Counted from the first letter of the stretch, positions 50,357 to 59,765 are shown. The stretch: DNA of 64,000 nucleotides from Vibrio zhugei (GCF_003716875.1 NZ_CP033078.1:558001-622000); one strand, 5' to 3'. A program made the numbers and translations. Notes: generated by a model from the sequence alone, not told the origin.

Positions 50357-50410
50357 ATGACCACCACCATTATTATTACCAACTCATACTATGTTGGGGC
50401 AGGCTGCTGA
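50357..50410 (+). CDS. thrL: Threonine operon leader peptide ThrL
   Basis: 17 codons: MTTTIIITNSYYVGAGC, then TGA. Four Thr and three Ile codons lie within the first eight, the signature of a leader that senses charged tRNA-Thr and tRNA-Ile. It ends 14 bases before the attenuator stem and 82 bases before thrA. It is shorter than the 21-residue E. coli ThrL but has the same ending GAG-like pattern. It is too small for ordinary gene finding. A convincing promoter is not visible upstream; TTGACT at 50264 with TAAACG 18 bases on is a weak candidate. Confidence 0.9.
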   Translation: MTTTIIITNSYYVGAGC

Positions 50411-50461
50411 GCGAAAGATTTTTAAAAAAGGCCTGTATCCCAACGATACAGGCCTTTTTTT
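50393..50461 (+). promoter_or_regulatory. Threonine attenuator: antiterminator and terminator
   Basis: The terminator stem is AAAAAAGGCCTGTATC (50424-50439) with GATACAGGCCTTTTTT (50445-50460). A competing antiterminator can form: GTTGGG and CAGGC (50393-50404), inside thrL codons 13-16, pair with GCCTG and CCCAAC (50431-50444), which include the terminator's 5' arm. A third segment, GCAGCC at 50348-50353, can pair with GGCTGC at 50403-50408 and would free the terminator. A ribosome stalled at the Thr/Ile codons blocks this first pairing, allowing antitermination; normal translation to the stop covers the antiterminator arm and leads to termination. Confidence 0.88.
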
Positions 50462-50491
50462 ATCACTATTTTTAGATTCTTGGAGGAAGGG

Positions 50492-52951
50492 ATGCGAGTA
50501 TTAAAGTTTGGAGGGTCATCATTGGCAGATGCGGATCGTTTTTTAAGAGCGGCCGATATCGTTGCTAATAATGCGAAGCAGGAAGAGGTCGCCGTTGTCC
50601 TCTCAGCGCCGGGTAAAACCACCAATACATTAGTGGCCATCATTGAGCATGCCATGCGATATGGAGAGGCCGAGCGACAAATAGAGCAATTAGAAACCAA
50701 CTTAATTACCCTATTTAATGATATAAAAGCGGTACTGCCCAGTGTGGAGCGCGAGGGGTTTGACAAGCAACTGCTGTTATCGATGTCACGCTTACGCGAT
50801 TTTGTACAAGGCATCAGCTTGCTGAGTATGTGTCCAGATAACGTGAATGCGCGCATTATCAGTATTGGTGAACGTGTTTCAGTGCAGTTGATGAAAGCCA
50901 TTTTGCATACCAAAGGCCAAGACTCTTACTTGATCGACCCGGTCGAGTACTTAGTGGCCAAAGGCCCATACCTTGAAGCGCTTGTTGATGTGGATGCGTC
51001 AACGCAGCGCTTTAACGCCTCGCCAATCCCTCGTCAGCATGTCGGCATCATGCCCGGATTTACCGCAGGGAATGAACATGGGGAATTGGTTTGTCTGGGG
51101 CGCAACGGCTCCGATTACTCTGCGGCTATTTTAGCCGCGTGTCTACGTGCCGATTGTTGTGAAATTTGGACGGACGTCGATGGGGTGTATAACTGTGATC
51201 CTCGTTTAGTGCCTGATGCACGCTTGCTCAAGTCTCTTAGCTATCAAGAAGCGATGGAGTTATCTTACTTTGGTGCCTCTGTTATGCATCCAAAGACGAT
51301 TGCGCCTATCGCTCAATTCCAAATTCCATGTCTGATTAAAAACAGTTTTAACCCTCAAGGCGTAGGAACGCTGATTGGTCAAGATACTGGTGAAGATAAC
51401 CTCGCTATCAAAGGTATCACGACGTTAGATAATCTCACTATGGTGAATGTCTCAGGTCCGGGAATGAAAGGCATGGTGGGAATGGCTGGCCGTATATTCG
51501 GTACCATGTCCTCTCACGGGGTCTCGATTGTACTCATTACTCAATCGTCTTCAGAATATAGCATCAGTTTCTGTATTGCGGCAGACTATAAAGAACAAGC
51601 TCAACTGGCGTTAACCGATGAGTTTGAGTTAGAACTGAAAGACGGATTGCTTGAACCGGTTGAGTTTGTGGATGATGTTGCGATCATCAGTTTAGTGGGG
51701 GACGGGATGCGCACATCCTGTGGTGTTGCCTCTCAATTCTTTACCTCATTGGCCGAAGTGCATGTCAATATTGTGGCGATCGCACAAGGCTCTTCTGAGC
51801 GAGCCATTTCGGCGGTTATCCCCGAGAATAAAATTTCTGAAGCCATCAAAACGTGCCACGAAAATTTCTTCAATGCTAAGCACTACCTTGATGTTTTCGT
51901 GGTCGGTGTCGGCGGTGTTGGCGGTGAGCTGGTGGATCAAATTCAACGTCAACAAGAAAAATTGGCGCAAAAAGACACCATCATTCGTGTATGCGGATTG
52001 GCAAACAGTAAAGGTGTGGTGTTGGATAGTGCCGGACTGCCGTTGGATAACTGGCGTGAACGCTTAAACAATGTGACTGAACCGTTTAGTTTGGAACGTT
52101 TAACCGCTTTGGTTGAACGTAACCATATAATTAACCCCGTATTGGTTGATTGTACCTCGAGTGAACTCATTGCGGATCAATACGTGGATTTTCTTGCTGC
52201 AGGTTTTCATGTCGTCACCCCGAATAAAAAGGCCAACACCGCCAGCATGCAGTACTACCATCAATTACGTGAAACGGCGCTAAAATCACGTCGTAAGCTC
52301 ATGTATGAAACGACGGTAGGTGCGGGTCTTCCTGTCATTGAAAATTTGCAGAACTTAATTGCGGCGGGAGATGAGTTAGAGCAATTTAATGGCATCCTTT
52401 CTGGATCTTTGTCTTTCATTTTCGGTAAGTTAGATGAAGGTTATACCCTGAGTCAAGCAACGGTGCTGGCAAAAGAAAAAGGCTTTACCGAGCCGGATCC
52501 TCGCGATGATTTATCGGGTATGGACGTGGCGCGTAAGCTTTTAATTTTAGCAAGAGAAGCGGGCTTGTCATTAGAGCTTGATGATGTGGAAGTGCAGCAA
52601 GCGTTGCCGCCGGGTTTTGATGATTCCGGGGATGTTGACGCGTTTATGGCGCGCTTGCCACAAGCGGATGCCTACTTTTCTGACCTCTGTGAAAAAGCAC
52701 GCGCTGAAGGGAAAGTATTGCGTTACATTGGCGAAATTGCCGATAAAAAATGTCATGTCCGTATCGCTGTCGTTGATGAGAATGATCCGATGTATAAAGT
52801 GAAGGAAGGCGAAAACGCACTGGCTTTCTATAGCCGCTATTACCAACCCATTCCATTAGTATTACGCGGTTATGGCGCAGGGACTGAAGTGACCGCTGCT
52901 GGCGTGTTCTCTGATGTGATGCGTACGTTAGGTTGGAAGTTAGGAGTCTAA
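50492..52951 (+). CDS. thrA: Bifunctional aspartokinase / homoserine dehydrogenase ThrA
   Basis: 819 residues. The aspartokinase domain (1-290) opens [18 protein letters not shown]; two ACT domains (about 320-450) bind threonine; the homoserine dehydrogenase domain starts near 465 ([20 protein letters not shown]) and has [18 protein letters not shown] near 605 and [20 protein letters not shown] near 670. It starts both threonine and methionine branches and is feedback inhibited. The frame opens at a TTG at 50480 inside the ribosome site; the ATG at 50492 after GGAGG is the true start. Confidence 0.97.
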   Translation: MRVLKFGGSSLADADRFLRAADIVANNAKQEEVAVVLSAPGKTTNTLVAIIEHAMRYGEAERQIEQLETNLITLFNDIKAVLPSVEREGFDKQLLLSMSRLRDFVQGISLLSMCPDNVNARIISIGERVSVQLMKAILHTKGQDSYLIDPVEYLVAKGPYLEALVDVDASTQRFNASPIPRQHVGIMPGFTAGNEHGELVCLGRNGSDYSAAILAACLRADCCEIWTDVDGVYNCDPRLVPDARLLKSLSYQEAMELSYFGASVMHPKTIAPIAQFQIPCLIKNSFNPQGVGTLIGQDTGEDNLAIKGITTLDNLTMVNVSGPGMKGMVGMAGRIFGTMSSHGVSIVLITQSSSEYSISFCIAADYKEQAQLALTDEFELELKDGLLEPVEFVDDVAIISLVGDGMRTSCGVASQFFTSLAEVHVNIVAIAQGSSERAISAVIPENKISEAIKTCHENFFNAKHYLDVFVVGVGGVGGELVDQIQRQQEKLAQKDTIIRVCGLANSKGVVLDSAGLPLDNWRERLNNVTEPFSLERLTALVERNHIINPVLVDCTSSELIADQYVDFLAAGFHVVTPNKKANTASMQYYHQLRETALKSRRKLMYETTVGAGLPVIENLQNLIAAGDELEQFNGILSGSLSFIFGKLDEGYTLSQATVLAKEKGFTEPDPRDDLSGMDVARKLLILAREAGLSLELDDVEVQQALPPGFDDSGDVDAFMARLPQADAYFSDLCEKARAEGKVLRYIGEIADKKCHVRIAVVDENDPMYKVKEGENALAFYSRYYQPIPLVLRGYGAGTEVTAAGVFSDVMRTLGWKLGV

Positions 52952-52955
52952 GACG

Positions 52956-53927
52956 ATGAGCAGGGATGAAGACAGTGTCGTAGTATATGCTCCGGCCTCA
53001 ATCGGTAATGTGAGTGTGGGTTTTGATGTGTTGGGGGCGGCAGTTTCCCCCATTGACGGGTCGCGTTTAGGGGACCGAGTGCAAGTGACGCTCGGTCAAC
53101 AAGCATTCAGTCTGGCGTTAGCTGGGCGCTTTATTGATAAACTGCCCAGCGATCCGAAAGACAATATTGTGTATGATTGTTGGACGATTTTTGCGCGGGA
53201 GCTCAGTAAAAAAAACAGGGCGTTAAAGCCTGTAGCAATGACGCTCGAGAAAAATATGCCGATTGGTTCGGGGCTAGGATCGAGCGCATGTTCCATCGTC
53301 GCGGCGCTTGATGCTTTGAATCGTTTTCATGGACAACCGCTGAATGACACTGAACTATTAGCGTTAATGGGCGAAATGGAAGGCCAAATCTCCGGTGGGG
53401 TACATTATGACAATGCCGCACCGTGTTATTTAGGTGGCATTCAATTAATGATCGAAGAAGTGGGAATCATTAGTCAATCCGTCCCTGGGTTTGATGAATG
53501 GTATTGGGTTATGGCGTATCCAGGGATTAAAGTCTCCACCGCCGAAGCGCGTTCTATTTTACCAGCGCAATACCGTCGCCAAGACGTGATTGCTCACGGG
53601 CGGCATTTAGCTGGGTTTATTCACGCGTGTCATACGGGGCAATCGGAGTTGGCAGCGACGATGATCAACGATGTGGTGGCTGAACCGTATCGTGCTCAAT
53701 TGCTTCCTGGTTTTGTGGCTGCGCGTCAACACGCGAGTGCATTGGGAGCCTTGGCAACCGGAATTTCTGGCAGTGGCCCAACACTGTTTAGTGTCTGTAA
53801 AGAGAAAGAAACCGCTCAGCGTTTAGCCCGCTGGTTAGAAGAACATTACGTACAAAATGCCGAAGGGTTTGTCCATATTTGTCAATTGGATAAACACGGA
53901 TCTCAAGTGACAGGAAGTAAGCTATGA
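52956..53927 (+). CDS. thrB: Homoserine kinase ThrB
   Basis: 323 residues, GHMP kinase family. [20 protein letters not shown] opens the protein, the ATP loop [18 protein letters not shown] is near 102, and [15 protein letters not shown] near 266. It phosphorylates homoserine for ThrC. The ATG follows thrA by four bases, and its end overlaps thrC by four bases (ATGA). Confidence 0.96.
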   Translation: MSRDEDSVVVYAPASIGNVSVGFDVLGAAVSPIDGSRLGDRVQVTLGQQAFSLALAGRFIDKLPSDPKDNIVYDCWTIFARELSKKNRALKPVAMTLEKNMPIGSGLGSSACSIVAALDALNRFHGQPLNDTELLALMGEMEGQISGGVHYDNAAPCYLGGIQLMIEEVGIISQSVPGFDEWYWVMAYPGIKVSTAEARSILPAQYRRQDVIAHGRHLAGFIHACHTGQSELAATMINDVVAEPYRAQLLPGFVAARQHASALGALATGISGSGPTLFSVCKEKETAQRLARWLEEHYVQNAEGFVHICQLDKHGSQVTGSKL

Positions 53928-55216
53928 AGCTGTATAATATAAAAGAGAATGATGAACAGGTATCGTTTGGTCAGGCGGTTCGACAAGGTTTAGGCCGCAA
54001 TCAAGGATTATTTTTTCCAGCAGAGTTACCGACATTTGATGATATTGAGGGGCTGCTATCAGAATCGTTTGTTGCGCGTAGCGCTCGCATTTTATCGGCC
54101 TTGATTGGCGATGAGATCCCTGCAGAAAAAGTCCATGAACTGGTTGGTAACGCCTTTGCTTTTCCTGCGCCGATTCAGTCAGTCAAAGATGGAGTTTATG
54201 CGTTAGAGCTTTTCCATGGTCCAACATTAGCATTTAAAGATTTTGGTGGTCGTTTTATGGCTCAATCGTTGGCGACAGTGGCCGATGATGGAAAGATTAC
54301 CATCTTGACTGCAACGTCAGGTGATACGGGGGCCGCAGTGGCTCATGCCTTTTATGGTATGGATAATATCAATGTCGTGATTTTATATCCGAAAGGTAAA
54401 ATCAGTCCGTTACAAGAAAAACTATTTTGTACTCTGGGTAAGAATATCCATACGGTAGCGATCAACGATGACTTCGATGCCTGCCAAGCATTAGTGAAAC
54501 ACGCTTTTAATGATGAGGAACTGCGTAAGCAGGTTGGGTTGAATTCCGCAAATTCGATTAATATCAGTCGTCTCATGGCTCAGGTCTGCTATTACTTTGA
54601 AGCGGCCGCGCAAATGACCCCTCAAGAGCGCAATAACTTAGTGATCTCGGTACCAAGCGGTAACTTCGGTAACTTGACCGCAGGGTTGATTGCGAAAGCG
54701 CTAGGCTTGCCTGTGAAACGATTTATTGCGGCGACCAATGCTAATGATACGGTTCCGCGCTATTTGGAAAGCGGTCATTGGGCTCCTAAACCAACGGTTG
54801 CCACCACGTCCAATGCGATGGATGTAAGCCAACCGAATAATTGGCCACGCATTGAAGAGCTTTGCCGTGTTAAAGGATGGCCTTTAGAGCAGTTAGGTAA
54901 AGGTGCGGTGGTTGACGATGCCATCGCTGCCGATGCGGTACGTGAACTGCAAGGGCTCGGTTACTTATGTGAGCCTCATGGCGCCATCGCTTATCATGTT
55001 TTGGAGCAGCAGCGACAAGCCGATGAAACTGGGTTGTTTTTGTGCACCGCTCATCCCGCGAAGTTTAAAGAAGTCGTTGATGAGATTTTAGAAACGGATA
55101 TTCCATTACCCCCCGCGCTTGATAAGCACTCAAAAATGGAATTGCTGTCTTTGAATTTTGATAATGATTTTACCAAGCTCAAGCAGCTTTTGATTGACGT
55201 GAACGACGCGGGCTGA
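53924..55216 (+). CDS. thrC: Threonine synthase ThrC
   Basis: 430 residues, PLP enzyme of fold type II. The lysine that holds PLP is Lys105 in [11 protein letters not shown]; the phosphate loop is [13 protein letters not shown] near 242, and [14 protein letters not shown] near 127. It converts O-phosphohomoserine to threonine. The operon order thrL-thrA-thrB-thrC matches E. coli. Confidence 0.97.
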   Translation: MKLYNIKENDEQVSFGQAVRQGLGRNQGLFFPAELPTFDDIEGLLSESFVARSARILSALIGDEIPAEKVHELVGNAFAFPAPIQSVKDGVYALELFHGPTLAFKDFGGRFMAQSLATVADDGKITILTATSGDTGAAVAHAFYGMDNINVVILYPKGKISPLQEKLFCTLGKNIHTVAINDDFDACQALVKHAFNDEELRKQVGLNSANSINISRLMAQVCYYFEAAAQMTPQERNNLVISVPSGNFGNLTAGLIAKALGLPVKRFIAATNANDTVPRYLESGHWAPKPTVATTSNAMDVSQPNNWPRIEELCRVKGWPLEQLGKGAVVDDAIAADAVRELQGLGYLCEPHGAIAYHVLEQQRQADETGLFLCTAHPAKFKEVVDEILETDIPLPPALDKHSKMELLSLNFDNDFTKLKQLLIDVNDAG

Positions 55217-55254
55217 ACGCCGCAATCGTCATAGATATGAAAAGTATAGGTATG

Positions 55255-55283
55255 AAAAAGCGGTGCATGATGCACCGCTTTTT
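55255..55283. terminator. Bidirectional terminator between thrC and grcA
   Basis: AAAAAGCGGTGCA pairs perfectly with TGCACCGCTTTTT around TGA. The A and T runs let it end thr (plus) and grcA (minus) transcripts. Confidence 0.9.
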
Positions 55284-55300
55284 ATATCCAGCAGATGGCG

Positions 55301-55678
55301 TTACATCGTTTCAGTGAAGGTCCGAGACACAACATCACGTTGCTGCTCTGGAGTCAGTGAATTGAAACGAACGGCATAACCAGAAACACGGATGGTTAAT
55401 TGTGGGTATTTTTCCGGATGATCAATGGCATCCAGTAACGTCTCACGATGCAATACATTGACGTTAAGGTGCTGACCACCTTCAACCAGTGGTGCGGCTT
55501 TGATCGCCACTTCACGACTTTCATAGTGACCAAGATCAGAGAGCGGTAGCACTTGATCCTCTTTGAAGCCTTTTGTCGCTGCAATACAGCGCGCTTCATT
55601 CGCTTCCTCATTAATTAACCAAATAGAATTAATAAGTGATGCGTTGTCTGCATGAGTAATCTGAATACCTTGGATCAT
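55301..55678 (-). CDS. grcA: Autonomous glycyl radical cofactor GrcA (YfiD)
   Basis: 125 residues. The C-terminal part copies the end of pyruvate formate-lyase: [20 protein letters not shown] with the radical Gly100. PFL activase can load the radical and GrcA restores oxygen-cleaved PFL. A strong AGGAGG site precedes the ATG. In E. coli the gene (yfiD) is strongly induced by FNR and ArcA at low oxygen, and an FNR-like site and a TATAAT lie upstream here. Confidence 0.95.
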   Translation of the reverse strand: MIQGIQITHADNASLINSIWLINEEANEARCIAATKGFKEDQVLPLSDLGHYESREVAIKAAPLVEGGQHLNVNVLHRETLLDAIDHPEKYPQLTIRVSGYAVRFNSLTPEQQRDVVSRTFTETM

Positions 55679-55755
55679 TCCAACCTCCTAGCCACATGTT
55701 GTGGTATTTATTGATGTTCCACTTGATAAATCATCAAGCCTTACTAATAACCCTG

Positions 55756-55778
55756 ATTATAGTATTGATATTGGTCAA
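55756..55778 (-). promoter_or_regulatory. Candidate grcA promoter and FNR-like box
   Basis: Read on the minus strand: TTGAC-CAAT-ATCAA (55778-55765), nine of ten FNR consensus bases, and a perfect -10 TATAAT at 55761-55756. The box ends three bases before the -10, closer than the usual -41.5 position, so either the start is elsewhere or binding is not activating. A second near-palindrome TTGATAAATCATCAA at 55723-55737 has a five-base spacer, one too many for FNR. Confidence 0.4.
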
Positions 55779-56177
55779 AAAACAACACATTTCATTATTC
55801 TTTATTGGAATAAAACTAGGGGAATCAACGTGTTACATTGTTTTTTTTGCAAAAGGTAATCCATAAAATGGATAAAAAACGGGGGCTTAACGATGATTTC
55901 GTCATAAAAAGCATGAAAAAAAATGACAAAAAGAGCGATGCACCAATGAGGAGCAATGTGTCGTTATAATTCCACATTTCGATGAAAGCAGAGTATGGCG
56001 GATGCTATCAGGAAGTAAAGTGATGTACGTGATTGGAATTATATGTGACTATTTTTGTTATTGATTTATAAGAGTATTTTCATTTTTATGTCTTGGGTTA
56101 AGCGAATGCCGGTACATCATAAAAAGTTGGCATTGTTTTTTCATAGGTGAACAAGAGACTATCTTGGAGGATCCATT
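55779..56177. other. 399-base gap upstream of grcA
   Basis: AT-rich, with no gene I can support. A plus-strand TTGATT at 56061 with TTTTAT 17 bases on could serve the small ORF at 56178. Short ORFs such as the 13-codon one at 56022 are too small to judge. Confidence 0.4.
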
Positions 56178-56297
56178 ATGACAAAAACTGTAACGACTGC
56201 TCGCTCTGTATATATGCCGGTTTATCGTAGGCCGGTCCCGAATCGTCATGTCTCTGGGCAAGGCCATCACCGCAGCCCACAAAGGCCTGTAAAATAA
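56178..56297 (+). CDS. Small basic protein of 39 residues, unknown
   Basis: ATG to TAA, 39 codons, with a strong GGAGG site seven bases before the ATG. The product is rich in Arg, His, Pro and Val (MTKTVTTARSVYMPVYRR, then PVPNRHVSGQGHHRSPQRPV and K), has no membrane segment, and should be strongly basic. It stands alone between grcA and ung. I do not recognise a family. The ribosome site and full composition make translation likely. Confidence 0.5.
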   Translation: MTKTVTTARSVYMPVYRRPVPNRHVSGQGHHRSPQRPVK

Positions 56298-56336
56298 CGC
56301 GATTGTCTCTATCCATATACAACCTGTTCAAGCCTG

Positions 56337-56382
56337 CATCTGAGAATAAATCAGTATATAATTCTTGATTGATTCTCAGATG
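56337..56382 (+). repeat. Long inverted repeat spanning the ung promoter
   Basis: CATCTGAGAAT at 56337-56347 and ATTCTCAGATG at 56372-56382 are perfect complements over 11 bases. After one mismatch AATCA and TGATT add five more pairs. The loop holds TATAAT (56357-56362), a perfect -10, with a poor -35. As RNA it would form a stable hairpin just before the ung ribosome site AGGAG; as DNA it could be an operator. No T tract follows, so it is not a standard terminator. Confidence 0.55.
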
Positions 56383-56395
56383 ATAGGAGACCTGC

Positions 56396-57091
56396 ATGAC
56401 CGAGTTATTAACATGGCATGATGTTATTGGCGTAGAAAAGCAACACACGTATTTTCAGAATACCTTGCAATTTGTTACTGCTGAACGCCAAGCGGGCAAA
56501 GTGATTTATCCCCCGGAGTCGGAGGTGTTTAACGCCTTTCGTTATACTGAGTTTCATCAAGTCAAGGTCGTGCTACTTGGACAAGATCCCTATCACGGTC
56601 CGGATCAGGCACACGGCTTAAGTTTTTCGGTGAGGCCGGGGGTGAAAATCCCGCCATCTTTACGCAATATGTATAAAGAATTGGCCCAAGACATTTCAGG
56701 CTTTGTCATCCCTACGCATGGCTATTTAAAAGAGTGGGCCGATCAAGGCGTTTTATTATTAAATACCGTGCTGACCGTTGAGCAGGGCAAGGCACATTCT
56801 CATGCGAAAAATACAGGTTGGGAGCGTTTCACCGATGCGGTCATTGAAGCGATAAATCAGCACAGTGAAGGCGTTGTCTTTTTATTGTGGGGCGCCCATG
56901 CACAGAAAAAAGGTCGTATGATTGATACCAGCCGACATACCGTTCTGACGGCTGCCCATCCTTCACCACTCTCTGCTTATCGTGGTTTTTTTGGCTGCCA
57001 ACATTTCTCAAAGACCAATCACATACTCCTTTCTCAAGGTCGCCAACCGATCGATTGGCAGCTCTCTTCGCTCACAAACGAAATGGGTTAA
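56396..57091 (+). CDS. ung: Uracil-DNA glycosylase Ung
   Basis: 231 residues, family 1. The water-activating loop [10 protein letters not shown] holds Asp64; the DNA-intercalation loop is [15 protein letters not shown] with the catalytic His near 187; [16 protein letters not shown] is near 122. It removes uracil from DNA to start base excision repair. AGGAG precedes the ATG. Confidence 0.97.
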   Translation: MTELLTWHDVIGVEKQHTYFQNTLQFVTAERQAGKVIYPPESEVFNAFRYTEFHQVKVVLLGQDPYHGPDQAHGLSFSVRPGVKIPPSLRNMYKELAQDISGFVIPTHGYLKEWADQGVLLLNTVLTVEQGKAHSHAKNTGWERFTDAVIEAINQHSEGVVFLLWGAHAQKKGRMIDTSRHTVLTAAHPSPLSAYRGFFGCQHFSKTNHILLSQGRQPIDWQLSSLTNEMG

Positions 57092-57577
57092 AAATTAGAC
57101 AGCAATCAAAGCTTATTAGTTTTCTCTTACATACACTGTTAAAAAGGGTAGGTAAGGAGCATGAACATGATGATGGAAAGGATAGGGCGTGAGCACGGTT
57201 ATATGAAACGCTTGCTGGCGATACTCGATGAGAATGTGCAGGCGTTACAAGCTGAGAAATCAATTAATTATTTATTAATCAAAGAGATCGTTGATTACCT
57301 CGCTGGACATTCAGAGCATGTCCACCACCCCAAAGAAGATCTCATGTATCACTATTACAATGAGCACTATGGCACCGATGAACGCTTGGTCAACTTAGCC
57401 GAAGAGCATGCTACCTTATCGGTCAAAACGCAGGAATTTTTAGAGACGGTCGATATGGTTTTACAGGATGCGATCGTGCCGCAGGATCGATTTATCGAAC
57501 TGCTTGAATCGTTTATTGCGATTCAACATCGGCACCTATCGATCGAGGAACTCAATGTACTGCCAAAAATAGAAGCC

Positions 57578-58666
57578 CCCGATTTCAGATAATAAGTGCG
57601 ACATTCATGGAAATATGTAGAAGAGGAAGCCAACTGCTGAAAGTGGTACGCTCTTCTCGCCAAAGAAACAAGCAGTACTACCATGAATTATCAACAGTTG
57701 ACCGAAGGCAGAAGATACCAGATTTCTGCTCTTTTGGAACGGGGAATTTCGGTTCCTGAAATAGCTAAAACAGTTCAGTGCCACCGCTCGACGGTATACC
57801 GTGAGCTTAAACGCGGTCGGAAGGGAGAGCATTATTGCCCTAACGAAGCCCAGATGTCGTCTACCAAAAAGCGCAAAACAGCACGTAAATACCGAATACC
57901 AAAGGAACGTGTCGATTTTATCCGCCTTCTTTTAGAAACAGATTGGAGTCCAGAGCAGATTTCTAATGTATTAACGAAAATTGGTGCATCTGTCAGTCAT
58001 GAGTGGATCTATCGCTTTGTTGCTCAAGATAAACGCTTGGGCGGTAAGTTATATCGTCACTTGAGACAAGGTCATAAGCGGTATCGCCGAGGTAAACAAG
58101 AGAAAGCTCCAGCGATAAAAAATGCCGTTTCGATTGATGATAGACCAAGCATCGTTGACAGTAAGGAGCGGTTTGGTGACTGGGAAATCGACACTGTGCT
58201 AGGTAAGCATGGTACAGGTGCAATGGTGACTATTTTAGAGCGTAAGACTCGATTTTACGTGGTAAAGAAAGTGCCATCTAAGTCAGCGGATGATGTCACC
58301 AAAGCGACAATAGAGCTACTGAAGCCCTATAAGAAACATGTCCATACCATTACGGCAGATAACGGGCGAGAGTTTGCAGGTCATGAAACCATCGCAAAAG
58401 AATTAAAGGCTGATGTGTACTTTGCTCATCCGTACAGTTCTTGGGAGCGTGGTGCTAATGAGAATGCGAACGGTCTTTTAAGGCAATATGTGAAGAAAGG
58501 AACCGATCTAACGACAGTGACGGACATCGATATAGAGTTCGCTTTATCGCGGATAAATTACCGTCCGAGAAAGTGTTTAGGCTTCAAGCAGGCAGCCATT
58601 ATATTTGAGGAGATGGCTTTAGCTTCTTGATATTGGAGAGTGTCGCACTTCGCAGTTGAATTCGGG
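57578..58666 (+). mobile_element. IS30-family insertion sequence, complete
   Basis: About 1089 bases. The ends are imperfect inverted repeats: 19 of the outer 25 bases match between the left end (CCCGATTTCAGATAATAAGT) and the complement of the right end (CCCGAATTCAACTGCGAAGT), and both continue GCGACA. The innermost 13 bases (AAGTGCGACAT/CTC) differ at one. The target duplication is CC (57576-57577 and 58667-58668). Boundaries could shift by one base. Deleting the element with one copy of CC restores the host reading frame, which fixes the ends independently. Confidence 0.85.
57683..58630 (+). CDS. IS30-family transposase
   Basis: 315 residues. The N-terminal helix-turn-helix (GISVPEIAKTVQCHRSTVYR near 22-41) is typical of IS30. 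The DDE catalytic domain begins near 160: GDWEIDTVLGK with the first Asp, HTITADNGREFAGHE with the second, and the Glu in SSWERGANENANGLLRQY. All three acidic residues are present, so the enzyme looks intact. It lies inside the interrupted hemerythrin gene, in the same direction. Confidence 0.93.
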   Translation: MNYQQLTEGRRYQISALLERGISVPEIAKTVQCHRSTVYRELKRGRKGEHYCPNEAQMSSTKKRKTARKYRIPKERVDFIRLLLETDWSPEQISNVLTKIGASVSHEWIYRFVAQDKRLGGKLYRHLRQGHKRYRRGKQEKAPAIKNAVSIDDRPSIVDSKERFGDWEIDTVLGKHGTGAMVTILERKTRFYVVKKVPSKSADDVTKATIELLKPYKKHVHTITADNGREFAGHETIAKELKADVYFAHPYSSWERGANENANGLLRQYVKKGTDLTTVTDIDIEFALSRINYRPRKCLGFKQAAIIFEEMALAS

Positions 58667-58822
58667 CCACATTTACTCCTCAAGATTGGCAGTATCTTGA
58701 ATCACAATGGCAGCATAGTGATATTGATCCTGTCTTTGGCGAGGCGATTAAGAATCGCTATCTTCAGTTAGCTCACTATATCAACAACCAAACATTAGAA
58801 AGCTAGGTGATGGTGGTTCAAT

Positions 58823-58854
58823 AAAAAAGAGGCATGTCATCATGCCTCTTTTTC
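58823..58854. terminator. Bidirectional terminator after hemerythrin gene
   Basis: AAAAAAGAGGCATG pairs with CATGCCTCTTTTT around TCAT. It serves the hemerythrin gene (plus) and the DUF3545 gene (minus). Confidence 0.88.
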
Positions 58855-58867
58855 TGTGTGTTTGTCC

Positions 58868-59050
58868 TTAAAATTTAATGTCATTAATATCTAAGCAAGC
58901 GTCCATTTCCATTAATTCTTTTTCTAGACGCCGTTTATCCCGTAGCGCTTCAATTTCTCTCCACATCCTCTTCCCCGGTTTTGACGCTCGGGCTGCGCGA
59001 ATTTTATTGATTTCATTTTCCAACATTTCTACGAAGTGCATATCATCCAT
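58868..59050 (-). CDS. DUF3545 family small protein
   Basis: 60 residues, charged and helical. The family core is KPGKRMWREIEALRDKRRLE followed by KELMEMD. DUF3545 proteins are small, found mainly in Vibrio and relatives, and have no known role. The frame also opens at a TTG two codons upstream (59056), but the ATG at 59050 is seven bases behind GAGG and is preferred. Confidence 0.75.
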   Translation of the reverse strand: MDDMHFVEMLENEINKIRAARASKPGKRMWREIEALRDKRRLEKELMEMDACLDINDIKF

Positions 59051-59765
59051 AAGCAAGCCTCATCTGAGTTGTTGTGGTTACGGTAGCATTGAAATTAACC
59101 TTTCCTTTAGTGCTTTGTTTAGCACATCTTTGGCAATCGTATCTATGATTTATTTCTCATTTGTTGCATCTTGATGAACTTTATTAGTCATTGAATGTGA
59201 CTTCTGCCAAAAATCGCTCGTCGGGTGGTGAATTATTCATCACTTGATGACCTATCGTGACTTCTTTAGTACGCCTCGCTTGTTAAGGAACTGTTGAGCA
59301 TTTTGGGTGAGATGACCCAGCCACTGAGAAATCACCACACAATGACATCTTGCGCTGCGTTGATAAGGATAATAGCCATTAATCCGTGATTAACCTTGAT
59401 TTTAAAAGAGGAAGTCACTCTTATGGCTTCGCAGATAATGCATGTTATAGCGGGTTTATTTGTGATATTTATGTTTTATTTTTGTTTTTAAATTGTTTCT
59501 TATTTGGTTTATCAGCTGTTAACAGTTAGTAAATTATTGGTAACGATAATTCATTTATGCAATCGATCTCTTATTGATTTTTGTACCAAGTGTCTGCATT
59601 ATCCAGCGCTTAAAATCGTGCGTTGAATCAATAAGAAGAGTATTCGAGCGCTCAATGAACAATTCATTTATGCAGTAAGAACCGGGGAAATCACATTTCT
59701 TGTCGGTGACTTACTAGGCCAAACAGTAGGTTTGGAACTGCGTCAAAACTCTACAAGAGGTTCAT
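59051..59765. other. 715-base gap between DUF3545 gene and the AGCS symporter
   Basis: It has no large ORF. A 22-codon ORF at 59423-59491 encodes a hydrophobic peptide. Bases 59300-59340 hold a short hairpin (GGGTGAGATGACCC). No glycine-riboswitch motif, which precedes some Vibrio alanine/glycine symporter genes, was found. The stretch 59440-59560 is very AT-rich and could hold a promoter for the symporter. Confidence 0.4.
59423..59491 (+). CDS. Possible 22-residue membrane microprotein
   Basis: ATG to TAA. MASQIMHVIAGLFVIFMF, then YFCF, is one hydrophobic helix long enough to cross a membrane. GAGGAAG stands about eight bases before the ATG. It lies 274 bases before the symporter gene. No homologue is known to me, and short ORFs in AT-rich DNA easily look hydrophobic, so it remains uncertain. 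Confidence 0.28.
   Translation: MASQIMHVIAGLFVIFMFYFCF

Larger units (their letters stand above)
57167..58806 (+). pseudogene. Hemerythrin HHE-domain gene, interrupted by IS30
   Basis: The 5' part reads to GAAGCC at 57577 and the 3' part resumes at ACA (58669) and ends at TAG (58804-58806). Joined, they give one frame of about 182 residues, LPKIEA-TFTPQDWQYLE, the usual length and ending of hemerythrin-domain proteins. Iron-binding residues are in REHGYMKRLL, HSEHVHHPKEDLMYHYY, EEHATL and HRHLSIEELNVLP. Such proteins bind oxygen or NO or repair iron centres. The 5' part alone still encodes all helices to IEA, then PDFR and a stop read from the IS, so a shortened protein may be made. The ATG at 57167 is seven bases after AAGGAG; ATG 57161 is too close. 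Confidence 0.85.

Noticed and set aside
50149..50382. 77-residue hydrophobic ORF on the minus strand
   Set aside because: Its start MVIIMVVVITAAL is antisense to the Thr/Ile codons of thrL; no ribosome site and the opposite strand has a clear role.
56176..56448. 90-residue ORF on the minus strand
   Set aside because: It overlaps the small plus-strand ORF, the ung promoter hairpin and the ung start, and has no recognisable family.
57161..57592. Complete 143-residue hemerythrin protein
   Set aside because: The last four residues and the stop come from the IS30 end; the native reading frame continues at 58669.
59051..59765. Glycine riboswitch before the symporter gene
   Set aside because: Some Vibrio AGCS genes have one, but the conserved aptamer sequences are not found here.
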